The position numbers were made by a program, and so were the translations under genes. This document shows positions 1-11,149 of a DNA stretch of 64,000 bases, piece after piece. A model generated the notes under the pieces. The model saw nothing but the letters and a program-made list of their open reading frames with translations, did no database searches and had not been told where the DNA came from. This DNA comes from Papaver somniferum. Lineage: Eukaryota; Streptophyta; Magnoliopsida; Ranunculales; Papaveraceae. The stretch's first letter is position 1. The number at the start of each line of letters is the position of its first letter. The stretch spans positions 163,882,542 to 163,946,541 of the forward strand of contig NC_039367.1 of assembly GCF_003573695.1 (NCBI RefSeq), given 5' to 3'.

Positions 1-801
1 TGTGGGGCAGGGTTATAAGACTGAGGGTCTGTATAAGCTTAATGTAAACTCTGCTGTGATGAATAATAATGATTCTTCTGCTTATGTTTGTGAGTCTTTG
101 AACGTTTGACATGGTAGACTTGGACACGTAAATTATAAGTCAATGCTTAAACTAGCCATTGTGGGCTGCATACCCAAATTTAGTTTGGAAAATGAACACA
201 AATGTGAAATATGCGTAGAATCAAAGTATGCCAGAAAACCTTTTAGAAAAAATGTTCATAGAATTCTAAACCCTTATAATTAATTCACTCAGAGCTAGTT
301 GACATGAAATCAGTTCAAACTAGAGGCGGTAAGAAATGGTTTGTTACCTTTATAGACGACTGTATTAGGTATTGTCATATTTATCTGCTTAGAGGTAAGG
401 ATGATGCCTTAGAAGCATTTAAGAGGTATAAACTAGAAGTTGAAAACCAATTGAATACTACCATTAAAACCATTAGGTCTGACCATGGTGGTGAGTACAT
501 AACTCCTATAGGAGATTTTTGTGTAGAACATGGCATAATACACGAGGTTACCCCTCCTTATTCTCCTCAGTCGAACAGAGTAGCTGAACGTAAGAACCGC
601 ACCCTTAAGGAGATGATGAATGCCATGTTAATTAGTTCAGGATTACCTTCGAAGTTGTGGGGGGAAGCTGTCCTCTCAGCCTGCTATATCCTGAACAGAG
701 TACCTTTTAAAGGATCAGATAAAGCTCCATACGAATTGTGGAAAGGTAGACAACCTTCTTTAGCATACTTTAAAGTGTGGAGGTGTTTGGCTTTAGGTTA
801 A
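1..801 (+). pseudogene. copia GAG-pre-integrase and integrase domain
   Basis: The first 300 bases encode the HHCC zinc-finger region of copia integrase (HGRLGH, then CEICVESK). An in-frame TGA at 107-109 stands where the family has a Trp just before HGRLGH. The catalytic core follows from 304, with the D, D and E residues in FIDDC, RSDHGGEY and VAERKNRTLKE. The enzyme would insert the retrotransposon cDNA into host DNA. The frame ends at 799-801 by a frameshift inside the KVWxCLA motif, and the following polyprotein resumes in another frame at 797. The gene is broken, though each domain is well preserved. Family assignment is certain; activity is not expected. Confidence 0.9.
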
Positions 802-2686
802 GATCCCTAAACCTAAAGCAACCAAGATAGGATCCAAAACTGTTGACTGTGTCTTCATAGGGTATCCTGAGCATACACCTGCATATAGATTTATGGTTGT
901 GAATTCTGATGTTTCTGAAATTGGTGTAAATACTATTATGGAGTCTAGGGATGCTGTGTTTTTTGAAAATGTTTTTCCTTTAAAACCTGACTCTCGTAAG
1001 AGAGGTGTTGATCCCCTAGATGTTCCTTCAACCAGTCAGACTTTACCTTTAGAGGAAGATGAAGTAGAATTTGATCTTAGGAGGAGTAAAAGGGCTAGAA
1101 CCAAAACCTCCTTTGGACCTGACTTCATAACACTAGCAGAGTCTGATTCTCAGACTTATAGAGAAGCCATGACTTCTTCTGAAGCTCCGTGGTGGAAAGA
1201 GTCTTCTATTAGTGAAATGGAATCCATCAAAGAAAATGATACATGGGAGATAGTAGATTTACCTCCAGGGTGTAAGGCCATAGGATGTAAATGGATCTTC
1301 AGGAGGAAACATAACATAGATGGAACTATTCAAAAATACAAGGCTAGGTTAGTAGTCAAAGGCTACAAACAAAAGGAAGGTGTAGATTTCTTTGATACTT
1401 ACTCACTCATTACGAGAATTACTTCCATTAGGATGTTAATTGCTATAGCCGCGGTTCATAACCTAGAAATACATCAAATGGATGTAAAGACAGCTTCCCT
1501 ACATGGTGAATTAGACGAAGAAATTTACATGGAACAACCTGAGGGCTTTGTAGTGAAAGGTTGTGAAAACAAAGTTTGTAAACTGAAAAAATCTTTGTAT
1601 GGATTGAAACAAGCACCTAAACAATGGCATGAAAAATTTGATCATGTAATGTTTTCTAGTGGTTTTAGAATCAATGAATCTGACAAGTGTGTATATACTA
1701 AGCTTGTAAATGATGCCTGTGTGATTGTATGCTTGTATGTTGATGATATGCTTATACTTGGTACAAACATGGATGTAATTAATTCCACTAAGAACATGCT
1801 GAATGAGAACTTTGACATGAAAGACTTAGGCCCTGCAGATGTAATCTTAGGGATGAAAATTAGGAGAAATTCTAACGGTTATAGTCTTAGTCAATCTCAT
1901 TATGTTGAATCTGTGCTTAGAAAATTCAATCATTTTGATTGTAAACCTGCTTATACTCCGCATGATCCTTGTTGTAAACTCAAAAAGAATAGAGGTAATG
2001 GAGTATCACAACTTGAATACTCACGAGTTATAGGAAGTCTGATGTATTTGATGAATTGTACTAGGCCAGACATTGCTTATGCTGTGAGTAGGTTAAGTAG
2101 GTATACTTGTAATCCAGGGCAGGAACACTGGGATGCACGTTTTAGAGTGTTGAGGTATTTGAAATACACGTTGACCTCTTGTTTGAATTATGAAAGGTAT
2201 CCTGCCGTCCTTGAGGGATTTTGTGATGCGAACTGGATATCAGACTTAGAGGAGTCTAAGTCTACGCGTGGATATGTTTTCACTATAGCATGTGTGGCTG
2301 TTCCTTGGAAGAGTTCCAAACAGACCTGCATAGCTCGATCCACTATGGAATCTGAGTTTATTGCGCTAGATAAAGCAGGAGAGGAAGCCGCTTGGCTAAG
2401 ATGCTTTTTAGAAGACACTCCTCTCTGGCATAGGCCTGTGCCGGCTATATCTATACATTGTGATAATCAAGCTGCCATAGCTAAAGCTAAAAACAGCTAC
2501 TATAATGGGAAGTGTATACATATAAAAAGAAGACACGATACCCTAAAACAACTAATATCAAAAGGCGTTATTTCCATTGATTGGGTTAAGTCCAAGGAGA
2601 ATATCGCGGACCCTTTGACGAAAGGTTTGTCCAAGGAGATAGTTAGTAATGCATCTAAGGGGATGGGGCTTAGGCTCGTTAAATAA
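797..2686 (+). pseudogene. copia reverse transcriptase and RNase H
   Basis: This is the downstream half of the copia polyprotein, in the +1 frame relative to the integrase. It opens with the linker after integrase ([21 protein letters not shown]). The RVT_2 reverse transcriptase follows: [50 protein letters not shown], with the catalytic motif YVDDM. RNase H comes next, with [17 protein letters not shown] and the ADPLTKGL tail typical of copia. It is open for about 630 codons to the TAA at 2684-2686. RT copies the element RNA into cDNA in a cytoplasmic particle. Only the upstream frameshift separates it from the integrase, so this half looks nearly functional. Confidence 0.92.
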
Positions 2687-3153
2687 ACTTGCCATGAAGG
2701 ATACTCAACCTTGCTGACGTGATAGTGTGACTGCATGTGAGGATGACTTTCTATTAAGTCTTAATGAGTTCTATAGTTTCAATTTTAGATTGAAGTGGGG
2801 TGTAGCAGTAAACACTCTTGATAGAACTCACCTATCTGAATGTGGAAGTGGGTCGCTTCCTATGAGAAAAGAGCTGATTCTCTAGAGCATTCTGAGAAAC
2901 GGGATTTGTACAGGGCCAAAAATGACACAACGACACGAACTCGACATCACCTAGAGAGATATCACGCGTGGTTATTATCGTGGATTACATCAAACGATGG
3001 TAGTTCAAGACATCGCGTTCACTGTCCATCAAGTAGTTCCGACAATTTCTCACTAAGCAAAGGTTCAAGACCTCATGGACACCTCTTGCCTAAGTGGTAT
3101 TTCTCGCTTTCCGTTTTATGATTTTTTATCGGTATTTCATTCATGTGGGGGAT
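2687..3153 (+). other. copia 3' untranslated region and polypurine tract
   Basis: This non-coding segment lies between the pol stop and the 3' LTR. It ends with the purine-rich GTGGGGGAT at 3145-3153, directly before TGTTAG. That is the usual site for plus-strand DNA priming in copia elements. I see no gene in it. Confidence 0.75.
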
Positions 3154-4057
3154 TGTTAGAGAAAATGAGTTTATAAAATATTTTGGTTTTTGGTCTTGGT
3201 GGGATTGGAACTTAGGATCTATTGGTCACTAAGGACACTAGCTCATTTTCACTATTTGTGAATGAACCTTTAGTCCCACATAGGGAAAACTAAAGATGAT
3301 ACCTCTCCATAAGTATTGAAAATTTTGATATTAGAGTGGCCCTTGGGTCATTAGCACTTTTGTGCGAGGTAGAGGACTTAGGCAATGGGCTAGTTGGTAC
3401 AATCACACATTTTCACACACGCGGGGTGCTTCGCACCGAAGCACGCACGACGTCCGTCCGTGCGGCCGGGCCGGGATCGGGTTCGGGTTCGGGCTTATCT
3501 TTTTGGAAAAACTTCCTTTTAATCATTACCTAAAATATTTTAAGAGAAAATAATTTTCTCTTAATTGATGGGGGGGGGGGGCGTCTGACCCGGCGAATGT
3601 CGACATTATGTTTATGTTTTTATGACGACATTATGTGCATGACCGTTTTATTGCTGTTACAAAAATCTTGAATTTAATTCGAATTTATTTTGTTTTTAAT
3701 TCAAAATTTATTCTCTCTTTAATTCGCCTTTATTGCACAATCAATTCGACCTCTCTCTTCTCCCCTATATAAACCGATCACATTTTTCATTTCGACTTGT
3801 GTCCAGAAGAGCTACTATCCTCTTCTTTTCGTCTTCTCCCCCTGTGTGGTCCTTTATTTTCATTCCGTGCGCAATTGTTGTTGAGGTCGTAAGAGTGGGC
3901 AAGTACTGTAGTGCTAACAGTACTTGCAACGGGCAGTTTTATCCTGGATACGAACTTGACCACAGGGTATAGGCATCACTCATTCTTGAGGCGTACCGGT
4001 CAAATATCGTGTTAAGGACAGCGTGTTGAACACGTGACTCTGTCCTCTATTTGCAGT
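3154..4057 (+). repeat. 3' LTR of the copia element
   Basis: It starts with TGTTAG right after the polypurine tract. It holds a TATA-like TATATAAA at 3766-3773, a GC-rich block with repeated CGGGTT units near 3465-3500 and a run of G at about 3570-3581. The 3' limit is uncertain. The TATA box would be the LTR promoter, and it could read into the DNA to its right. Confidence 0.7.
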
Positions 4058-4134
4058 CCAATTGAGTGTCTATTTACTTTCCAGAAATCAATCCTTTTAT
4101 TCTAACATCTTTCTTGAGTGTTTTATTGTCACAG

Positions 4135-4375
4135 ACGCAACAGGCATACCAGAGAATGATCAAGCTTTACCAGTCGTGGTACTAGATACTGGGACATCTG
4201 CTAAGATCCCTTTGGATACGTTTTTATGCAATAGCATGTCTTAATGCAGGCTCCGTTGGACTTTCTAGTATATGAGCATCTGTCAATTTTGACGTCCAAG
4301 TCAAATGAGTCTAAGCAAAAACAGGAGTTAGTTCTACATGCACGATTTGCACACTTCCAATTGAGTTGGTTCTAA
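4135..4375 (+). pseudogene. two exon-like fragments of an unidentified gene
   Basis: Two short open segments each follow a consensus acceptor: CACAG before 4135 and TGCAG before 4250. The first reads DATGIPENDQALPVVVLD and so on. The second reads APLDFLVYEHLSILTSK and ends in TAA at 4373-4375. Codon use and composition look protein-like, but I do not recognise the family. No start, upstream exons or continuation are visible. It may be a gene remnant or a captured fragment, given the Helitron-like terminus 80 bp downstream. Confidence 0.3.
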
Positions 4376-4453
4376 ATTAGACTTTAAGTGTCCTGTAAAA
4401 TTTGACTTCTGCGAGAACATCCTATAGCGTAACCTTATCTGTGATAAACTTAA

Positions 4454-4482
4454 GCCCGTGCAAAGCACGGGCGAGACACTAT
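4454..4482 (+). mobile_element. possible Helitron 3' terminus
   Basis: A perfect hairpin (GCCCGTGC, loop AAA, GCACGGGC) at 4454-4472 is followed six bases later by CTAT at 4479-4482. Helitrons end in a GC-rich hairpin followed within about 5-12 bases by CTRR. Here the last base departs from the usual CTAG. No 5' TC end or Rep/helicase gene is visible, so a full element cannot be drawn. Confidence 0.35.
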
Positions 4483-4738
4483 TATGGATAAAAGAAACCA
4501 GTATAGCCGTGGTGCCGAGAGAAGAAAGAAAAGAATAGCAGGTCACAGTGTTTTGTATCCACGAAGATCAGATAGACTCTTCGTATAAGTGCATTCTTCC
4601 TTCGCGTAGAAAACAGTCAGCACATTGAGCTCGTTGGTGCAACCTCGCAGTTAGCATCGATGTGAGCCTCCACAAATCTGATCTTCTCAATCGAGTTTCA
4701 CCACTGGTTCTAAGGTTCCTGTGATTTTCCGTTACAAG

Positions 4739-4760
4739 TTAATTAGGAGCTCCTAATTAA
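4739..4760. repeat. 22-bp perfect palindrome
   Basis: TTAATTAGGAG is followed directly by its reverse complement CTCCTAATTAA. It stands immediately before a small tandem repeat array. Confidence 0.8.
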
Positions 4761-4762
4761 GT

Positions 4763-4916
4763 GACATAAATGACAGTTCGTTTTCAATTTCCAATCTAAA
4801 GAAAACGGACATAAATGACAGTCCGTTTTCAATTTCAATTTCTAAATGACATAAATGACAGTCCGTTTTCAATTTCATTTATGTAAAGAACATAAATGAC
4901 AGTCCGTTTTCAATTC
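4763..4916 (+). repeat. four-copy tandem repeat, unit about 40-45 bp
   Basis: The core GACATAAATGACAGTCCG plus TTTTCAATTTC occurs at 4763, 4808, 4848 and 4889. The first copy has GTTCG instead of GTCCG and the last begins AACATAAATG. The spacers differ. No coding role is visible. Confidence 0.85.
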
Positions 4917-5472
4917 TAACAGCAATAAGAGTTGGCTTGGCCGTGAGAGCTAAATGATTATTCAAGTGAAAAATCCAGAGAACAAGCTTTTAGTTCAGAA
5001 GACCCTCTTTCTGCATGGACAACTACCATCTGACGGTACTCATGAATATCTGGCGAAGCTGAACCATATATGTGAAAATGGCATGTATACGTTAACGACG
5101 GAATCAAGGTATATAAACATGCTACTAGGTCATTAACTCCTAGTCTATTCATCAAACTAAGAGGCTTGAATTATAGCGTAAGCACTAAGCATGAAGCAGC
5201 ATATGGACATTGATAAGTCTCATGTATTCCTATAAGCATGTGTAAATTATAGGATGAGGTCAAAATGAATTTATTTATGAAGATCAGGGATAGAAATATG
5301 AGGATTATCCTCTTATAAGCATGTGTAAATTATAGGATGAGGTCAAAACGATTTGTTGTTGTAGCTAGAGCATGGACGCTACTCCTTTCACAGCAGTTGC
5401 ATGATTTCTTCCGCACTTTACTCAATGGAAAAAAGCGATCGTTTTACACGAGTTCCCCTTAGTCGGTACCAA
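4917..5472. other. spacer with one duplicated 38-bp segment
   Basis: The segment CTATAAGCATGTGTAAATTA with its downstream GGATGAGGTCAAAA occurs at about 5229-5266 and again at about 5312-5348. This is a local duplication about 82 bp apart. A short open frame at 4954-5136 ends in a consensus donor-like AAGGTATATA, but no gene can be supported. Confidence 0.4.
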
Positions 5473-5942
5473 TGTTTGTACCCAAAATTACTTTTGGGCA
5501 CGAAACACGATTGAATCGATGATTTGGTGTGTATTTCGGGCTAGGAGACGAATTGAAGAACAAATAAAAAAGACACAGATTTTACGTGGTTCGACATGGT
5601 TTTCCTACATCCACGGGTGAATTCCCCTTGGGGAGTGATGTTTTATTGATCTTTAGGATTACCATGGATTTACAATGACTTTCTTCTGTATTTAGCTTAC
5701 CTTCCCTACTCCGATTACATTTCCCTCTATTTATACCTTTGCGAATTAGGGTTTTACCCTCATTATGAGGTAAACATAAATGGTATTTACTTCCCTTGCA
5801 TGACTCCAGGTATTAAGTTTGCATGAAACTATCATTGAATGCCTATTGACTTGCCTTGCATGCCTCCTGGCATTAATCTGCCCTGCATGCCTCCTTGTAT
5901 TGATATGCGGGCCTCACATGTATTTTATACACGGTACAAACA
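5473..5942. repeat. solo-LTR-like element with TG...CA inverted ends
   Basis: The ends TGTTTGTACC and GGTACAAACA form a perfect 10-bp terminal inverted repeat around 470 bp. This fits a solo LTR with the canonical TG/CA dinucleotides. Inside is the text TTTACGTGGTTCG, common in plant LTRs, at about 5580. The five bases on each side (ACCAA and CGATG) do not match, so the target duplication is decayed or recombination joined two copies. No internal coding region is present. Confidence 0.6.
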
Positions 5943-6283
5943 CGATGTTTACTCGACGTCTTTTTAGGAACAAATTCATGGGGTAGCAACAACATGCGCA
6001 GCATGATTTATGTCCAGATAATAAAACTAAGCTATGCTATCTTCTATCAGATTTCTGGTAGTCCGTATGACTGCACAAACCTTTCCGTTCATGGCAGAAA
6101 TCATATTTTGAGCATCTCCCCTCTCTATGAATATTGCACAGATCTATTCTCTTCACCCAAGATATATACTGCTTCCAGGAGATCTTTTCCTTCCGCATGT
6201 TCATTATGTAACGCTTCTGGTGGACAGCATCGCAGTCCATTGCATTAACAATAACCTTAAGATACTCTATAACTTAAGCACTT
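5943..6283. other. no recognisable gene
   Basis: Short open frames on both strands overlap each other here. None has a recognisable motif. Confidence 0.4.
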
Positions 6284-7190
6284 CTTTTTCTTTTCTTTTT
6301 TTGCTAAATCATGTAACTCTATTAATTCAGAACTTCAATAAGTACAAAAAAACAAAACCAAGGCCAACAAAACGGAAAACAACTAAACAAAAACAGTAAC
6401 CCGAAAGGCCACTCAATTAACAAAATTTGTAGTACATAGTAGTAGGCAGTTAAAGTTTAACCAGTGTTACAGGTTTTCCCATATTCTCAATTATCTCACC
6501 TGAAACAAGTCTTGATCCAGCTTTCGCTAGAGCATCCGCAGTGAAATTAATTTCTCTGTAGTAATATTCATACTTAATAACATTCAACTTAGCTTTAACC
6601 CTGTTCAATCTTGCTTATATACAACAGGACACTGTACCTTTTGTATAATCCCCAATAGCTGATCTGGAATCTGATCTAATAATGATGCACCTTAGATTCA
6701 GGCCGACAGCCCATTCGATAGCTAGCAAAACTGCCATCACTTCAGCCATACAGTTAGCTTCGAAGCCTATATATACCACCAGATATAGTTCCTATTTGAC
6801 ATGATTAATCCCTGCCAATGATACCAACTCTTGCACATCCTGGATTCCCAGGGGAAGCATCAACTCTTTCATTCTATGACCTCCATCTCACACCACCTGC
6901 ATAACTCTTGCCTTAATCCTTTTCTCATTTCGCTTCACACCCTCAAAAATAATCTTATTCCTCTAAACCAGAGCTCCATTAAAATTGCATATGCTGCAGT
7001 AATCCAAATTTCTTTCACAATCGCACTCTTCCGCAAAACTGAAAATGTCATTAAAAGATTTTTGCTTCAAAAATCCAAACACATCTCCTAGATCCACATA
7101 GTCTCAATAAAGTTACAATACCAAAGCAAGTGAGGCATTGTGACCCTCCAGGCTCCACCCCTTCATTCGTGGAAAACTATAAGTTATTGT
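6284..7190 (-). mobile_element. 5'-truncated L1-type LINE, zf-RVT and RNase H remnants
   Basis: Read on the minus strand, the segment from about 7150 encodes HLLWYCNFIETMW, the zinc-binding domain after plant LINE reverse transcriptases. From about 6775 to 6450 comes an RNase H (RVT_3) domain: MAEVMAVLLAIEWAVGLNL, IIIRSDSRSAIG and FTADALAKAGSRL. The tail is a long UTR ending in an A-rich run on the minus strand (T-rich at 6284-6303). Several stops and frameshifts break the protein. It is a 5'-truncated dead copy lying just upstream of the F-box pseudogene. Confidence 0.8.
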
Positions 7191-7403
7191 TTTCCAAACG
7201 ACGGGGACTAATACCATGGAACGGGGTGCCCATATGGTTTTTTTTTGTTTCCTAGGTTTCTTGTCTTGACCAAAACACTACTGTACAAACATAAAAGGCT
7301 GAACCCGCATTATGAAGTATTAGGTCATTTAACTGATTCCTCACCTGCAGGATGATAAAGATAATAACCGGCCCGTGACCCGTAAAGTTCAAATATGAGC
7401 CTC

Positions 7404-7410
7404 TTATATA
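7404..7410 (+). promoter_or_regulatory. TATA-like box of F-box copy A
   Basis: TTATATA lies within GAGCCTCTTATATACC, about 115 bp before the ATG at 7526. The block GATAATAACCGGCCCGT and GGGCCTCTTATATA recurs at the same distance upstream of the F-box copy at 60494, and in degraded form upstream of the minus-strand copy at 55185. The duplication therefore included the promoter. Confidence 0.5.
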
Positions 7411-7525
7411 CCATTCTAAACACCAGCACCGCCGCATTAGACCTTTTTATAGAGCAAAGAGACCGGAACTTCTCTACAAAGAATTTCAGGCATTAGAAGC
7501 TCGATTCGTCGGAGGAGGAGAAGAA

Positions 7526-8590
7526 ATGGCAGGCACTCCCGAAGAGATGTACCTTGAGATCCTCGCAAGGTTACCAGTGAAATCAATACATGTATGCAAG
7601 TGTGTTTGCAAGTCTTGGTTTCAAATTATTTCTAACCCTAGTTTTGTTAAGATGCACCTTGATATTAATACACAAAGAAATAACTATAATCTCATATTCG
7701 GAAATTATGAGGAGAGTTCACGGTGTTCCATAATGAATTATACCAGTTATGATTCATTATGGTCAGAGAGCGGAAGTGAAAGTGAAATTGTTGAGATGGT
7801 GGATTACCCATTCAATGAATGTATAATTTCTCGATTTATAGCTTCATGTAATGGTCTGGTTTGCATGTGGTATAGGACCATACTTGAGATATTCATTCTT
7901 TTTTTAAACCCAGCAACTAAAGAGTACAAGAGAATATTATCACGACATAATTATGGAACAAATAGTGGTTTTGGTTATGATTCCAAGACTGATGATTACA
8001 AGTTAATAATTTTGTATGAATCTCATGGAACCGAGATACTCGACGTGTACAGGTTAGGAACACATGAATGGAAAAAGTACTAGTCGAACCATTCCGTATA
8101 CTTTTGCTGGTAAGTACGATATTGGGATTCTTGTCAATGGGGCCTTGCACTGGTTTGGAAAAGCGCGCGAGGAAAACTCTTCGAAGCTAATAATTTCTCT
8201 GGACATCAGCAACGAGAAATTTGACGTATTGCAACTTTCAAATGAACTCATGCAGAAGCTATGAACGTTGAAGTTTTGGAAGGGTTCCTTGGTGTAGTCA
8301 TAATGGAACCTGATATTTGTAAATTTTGGATGATGCAAGAATATGGAGTTCGAGAATCTTGGAAACTATGTTACCTCATTAGCCATGGAAGTATAACAAG
8401 GCATTCAAGGCTTATCTCGTCTTTCAAGAATGGTCAGATACTACTATGGAATTTCTGTTGCTTAGTTATATATGACCCAAAGCTTTTAAGTTTCAGAAAC
8501 CCCGAGATTTGAAGTAGTCTATGCCTGACTGATGCAACAAGTTACGGGGAAAGCCTAGTTTCAGTCAACTCGGGTACTTATGCCCGTAGA
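7526..8590 (+). pseudogene. F-box/F-box-associated protein, copy A, frameshifted
   Basis: The N-terminus is an F-box (PEEMYLEILARLPVKS, CKCVCKSWFQIISNPSFVKMHL). It would bind a Skp1-type adaptor and recruit targets to an SCF ubiquitin ligase. An F-box-associated domain follows: SCNGLVCMW, NPATKEYKRIL, GFGYDSKTDDYKL. The frame breaks near 8070 just after HEWKK, resumes as SRTIPYTFAGKYDIGILVNG and ALHWFGKAREENSS, and breaks again near 8255 where about ten bases are missing relative to the copy at 60494. It then runs through VLEGFLGVVI, FWMMQEYGVRESW and FKNGQILLWN. All domains are present, but two frameshifts make it a pseudogene. It is closest to copy D at 60494. Confidence 0.85.
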
Positions 8591-8960
8591 ATTAAAATGA
8601 AAGGAACAAGAAAAAAGCAGCTTGTAAAGAATAACAACAATCAGAACTGATGAAGTACAATTGAGGTAAAGAATAGATTTTTTGCATCTGGAGGTCATAT
8701 GCTTTTTATATCTTGCAAGCCGTTCTGTTCTGTACGATGATTTTTCGTATAGCATTAGTCCTTGTTAAGTGAACAATTAGAAGTCGTGGGAGTGAAAATT
8801 TTGTTCCTAGAATTTCAATTTAAGTTTGTTGTCATTGTTTTGTATTTGATTTTCTCCAATTTTGCGTTAATTTTTAATATTCTTTTACTGTTACGATTTA
8901 TAAGTTTCCTCATGCTATAAGTTTAGTTTGACTCGGTAATTTTATAAATTCACCAGCTAA
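8591..8960 (+). repeat. F-box 3' flank, copy 1 of a segmental duplication
   Basis: The sequence after copy A (CATATGCTTTTTATATCTTG, GTATTTGATTTTCTCCAA, GTTTCCTCATGCTATA) recurs after the relic at 16830, at 27611-27960 and after copy D at 61545-62335. The F-box genes were therefore duplicated as longer segments. Confidence 0.7.
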
Positions 8961-9990
8961 ACTCTTCTTCCGCGTCACTATGGTTATTGGTATTAGTGTC
9001 ATATTCATTCAACAACATCTCCTAGCTAGGTTTGCATCTCAGCCACGAGAGGACCATTCCTCCTTCCATTAATTGGTGTTGGCCTGAAGTTTGCTTGTTT
9101 TTCTTTATCTCTTTTATAGTCATCCTCGAAGTAAGTTCTCTTTCTTCTAGACGACCAATTCGGGTGTCTCCATGCTTGAACTCATTTTCTGCAGCAGTCT
9201 ATTTAGATATAGTTGATTGGTGACATAGTTATTTGGTCTTTAATTAGTCATTCAAAAGAAGATGGATAATTTTACCATTGTGAATCAGTAGAACCTGTAG
9301 TTGATTTATTTGTAATTCAGTGTCTAGGTCTTGTGTAACGCTGAATTTTGATACCTAAACCATTTCTTAACTGTCGGCGACCACATTGACTTGGTTTTGT
9401 CAAATTTATGTGGACGATTTGATTTACGTGATTTGACCAATAAACCCTTGGTTTGCTTCTCTTTGAAATTCTCCTACCACTTTCCGCCGCCGAGTAAGAG
9501 CTCCAGCAAGACTCTGAGCACTGATATCTCTCTTTTAGATCAACAAATTTCTGGCCATAAGCGACTGAGATGGTAAGTATGATTTGGAATTAATTGTTAA
9601 TTTTATCAAACATTACTAATAGTTGCTTTAATGGGAATATGGCAAAGAAGATGATTCAATCAAACATTATTCGTTTCAGTTTTAATTAAACCCTAGCTAG
9701 GTTTCAAATTTGTTCTGTCCAAAGTGAATTTTCATTTTTCTTTAATTGGAAATAGAGATTTGATTAGTTTGATTTTTTTTTTTAATGTTGAAAACTGGAT
9801 ATGAGAGCTTTAATCTGAAAGGGATTCTGAAGGTATTGAAATTTCGATGATTTTGGGGTTTTTCTTAGAAAATAATAACTGGGATTCTTACTTATGGTCA
9901 TATATCATTAGACATACGAAATGGTGATTGATTCTTTATTTTGTGGAAGCTTCAGAGTTGAGGTAATCTTTTTATTCACTTTTATTTATA
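8961..9990. other. spacer, no gene recognised
   Basis: AT-rich DNA. Short open frames at 9032-9223 and 9391-9576 have no recognisable motif and no homologue in the window. Confidence 0.4.
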
Positions 9991-10386
9991 GGAAAATTGG
10001 AAAAATGATCCAATATGGGGTGCAATGTTGGAAATCTGTCCCAACGTTAAAAATAGTTGGAAAAATGCCCATTCCGTTAATTTTGACATCCAACCCAGTT
10101 AAGTCACATGTGTAAAGCCACCATCACCACTAGAACTACCATTAAAACCGACGCCTCCACCACCAGGACCTTAACACATGAACCCTAAAGCCTCAATCCT
10201 GAATTTTGAACCCTTAACCGTGAATTTGGAAGGATGTATTTGTTTTTTTATTCGCGTGTATGGGCTCACACATGTGACTTAACTGAGTTTTTGACGGAAT
10301 GGGGCATTTTTTCCAAATTTTTAAATGTTGGGGCAGATTTCCAACATTGCACCCCGTAATGGGTCATTTTCCCAATTTTCTTTCCT
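9991..10386. mobile_element. MITE with inverted repeats of about 110 bp
   Basis: The left arm (GAAAATTGG, GGGGTGCAATGTTGGAAATC, GTTAAGTCACATGTGT) is repeated in reverse complement at 10265-10386 with a few mismatches. The loop is about 130 bp and rich in CCACCA. Long arms and no coding region suggest a Mutator-like or foldback MITE. I could not identify a clean target duplication. Confidence 0.7.
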
Positions 10387-11149
10387 ATTATTTGTTTGTG
10401 GGTTTATATAAGATTAGAACTTCACTCGTGCCGTAACGTCACGGTCTCCATCTTAAGTAAAAAAAAATTGTCAACTTAAACCCTTGTCATTCTTTTGTTG
10501 GCTCTATATAAAGTGACAATTTTTTCCCATGTTTTTTAATTGTTATGTTTTTTTCAGAGAATTGCTAGGTTGGCCGAAATATTTGTCTCGAAAAAATCAC
10601 CGGGTGAAACATGTAGCGGGATCAACTGAAAACCTTTACTATCCCTATCATCGTCGGGTTTTTCCCGGGTTATTTTCCGGAAAAAAATTATGGTCAGTTG
10701 TACAGTTTTTTCTTTTGTATTAATAACCATTTTATTTTCAAATTTATAAAATCAACGATGATTTTCATAATAATATTACATGTGTCTTAACGACATAGAC
10801 CGACACATTGAGCACATGCACTACGATCATCAGAACAACCCATCATCACTACCTTTTCCACCACCAGCATTATTAATAAATTTACTATTTATTTAATAAA
10901 AATATATTATTAAGACATCTGTAATGAGAAATTAGTAAAATATTTATTATTTGAAGTTAATGATATAATAATGATGTAAACAACCACAACCATTGATTTA
11001 TCTTTTTCCTAAATAAATCTCATCCGCTCTTTATCTTTTCTAACGTGTCACAAATGCAAAATTTATATCAATATGTCAAAAAATTAATTTTACAGTTTTT
11101 TTGGTATGGTAATTTTTTCAATTATAACAACTATTTATCTTGGTTTGCT
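10387..11149. other. AT-rich spacer with a partial third copy of the following repeat
   Basis: The section at about 10830-11040 (CATCATCACTACCTTTTCCA, then AT-rich DNA and CATCCGCTC) resembles the middle and end of the repeats at 11150-12185. The open frame at 10529-10723 shows no known motif. Confidence 0.4.

Larger units (their letters stand above)
1..4057 (+). mobile_element. Ty1/copia LTR retrotransposon, 5' part outside window
   Basis: The order GAG-pre-integrase, integrase, reverse transcriptase, RNase H is that of Ty1/copia (integrase before RT). It is followed by about 470 bp of untranslated DNA, a polypurine tract and a 3' LTR starting TGTTAG. The 5' LTR, gag and protease lie left of the window. 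The coding part is damaged only by one nonsense codon and one frameshift, so the copy is fairly young. The 3' end near 4057 is estimated from a plausible CA terminus. It is not fixed, because the 5' LTR and left target duplication are not visible. Confidence 0.9.

Noticed and set aside
3336..3553. Two overlapping plus-strand open frames in the copia LTR
   Set aside because: They cross the GC-rich part of the LTR, overlap in two frames and have no motif. Chance frames.
4954..5136. Open frame MIIQVKNPENKLLVQKTLFL with a donor-like GTATAT
   Set aside because: It looks exon-like, but I recognise no family, and no acceptor or neighbouring exon supports it.
10529..10723. Open frame of 64 codons in the AT-rich spacer
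   Set aside because: No motif, no homologue in the window and no gene signals.
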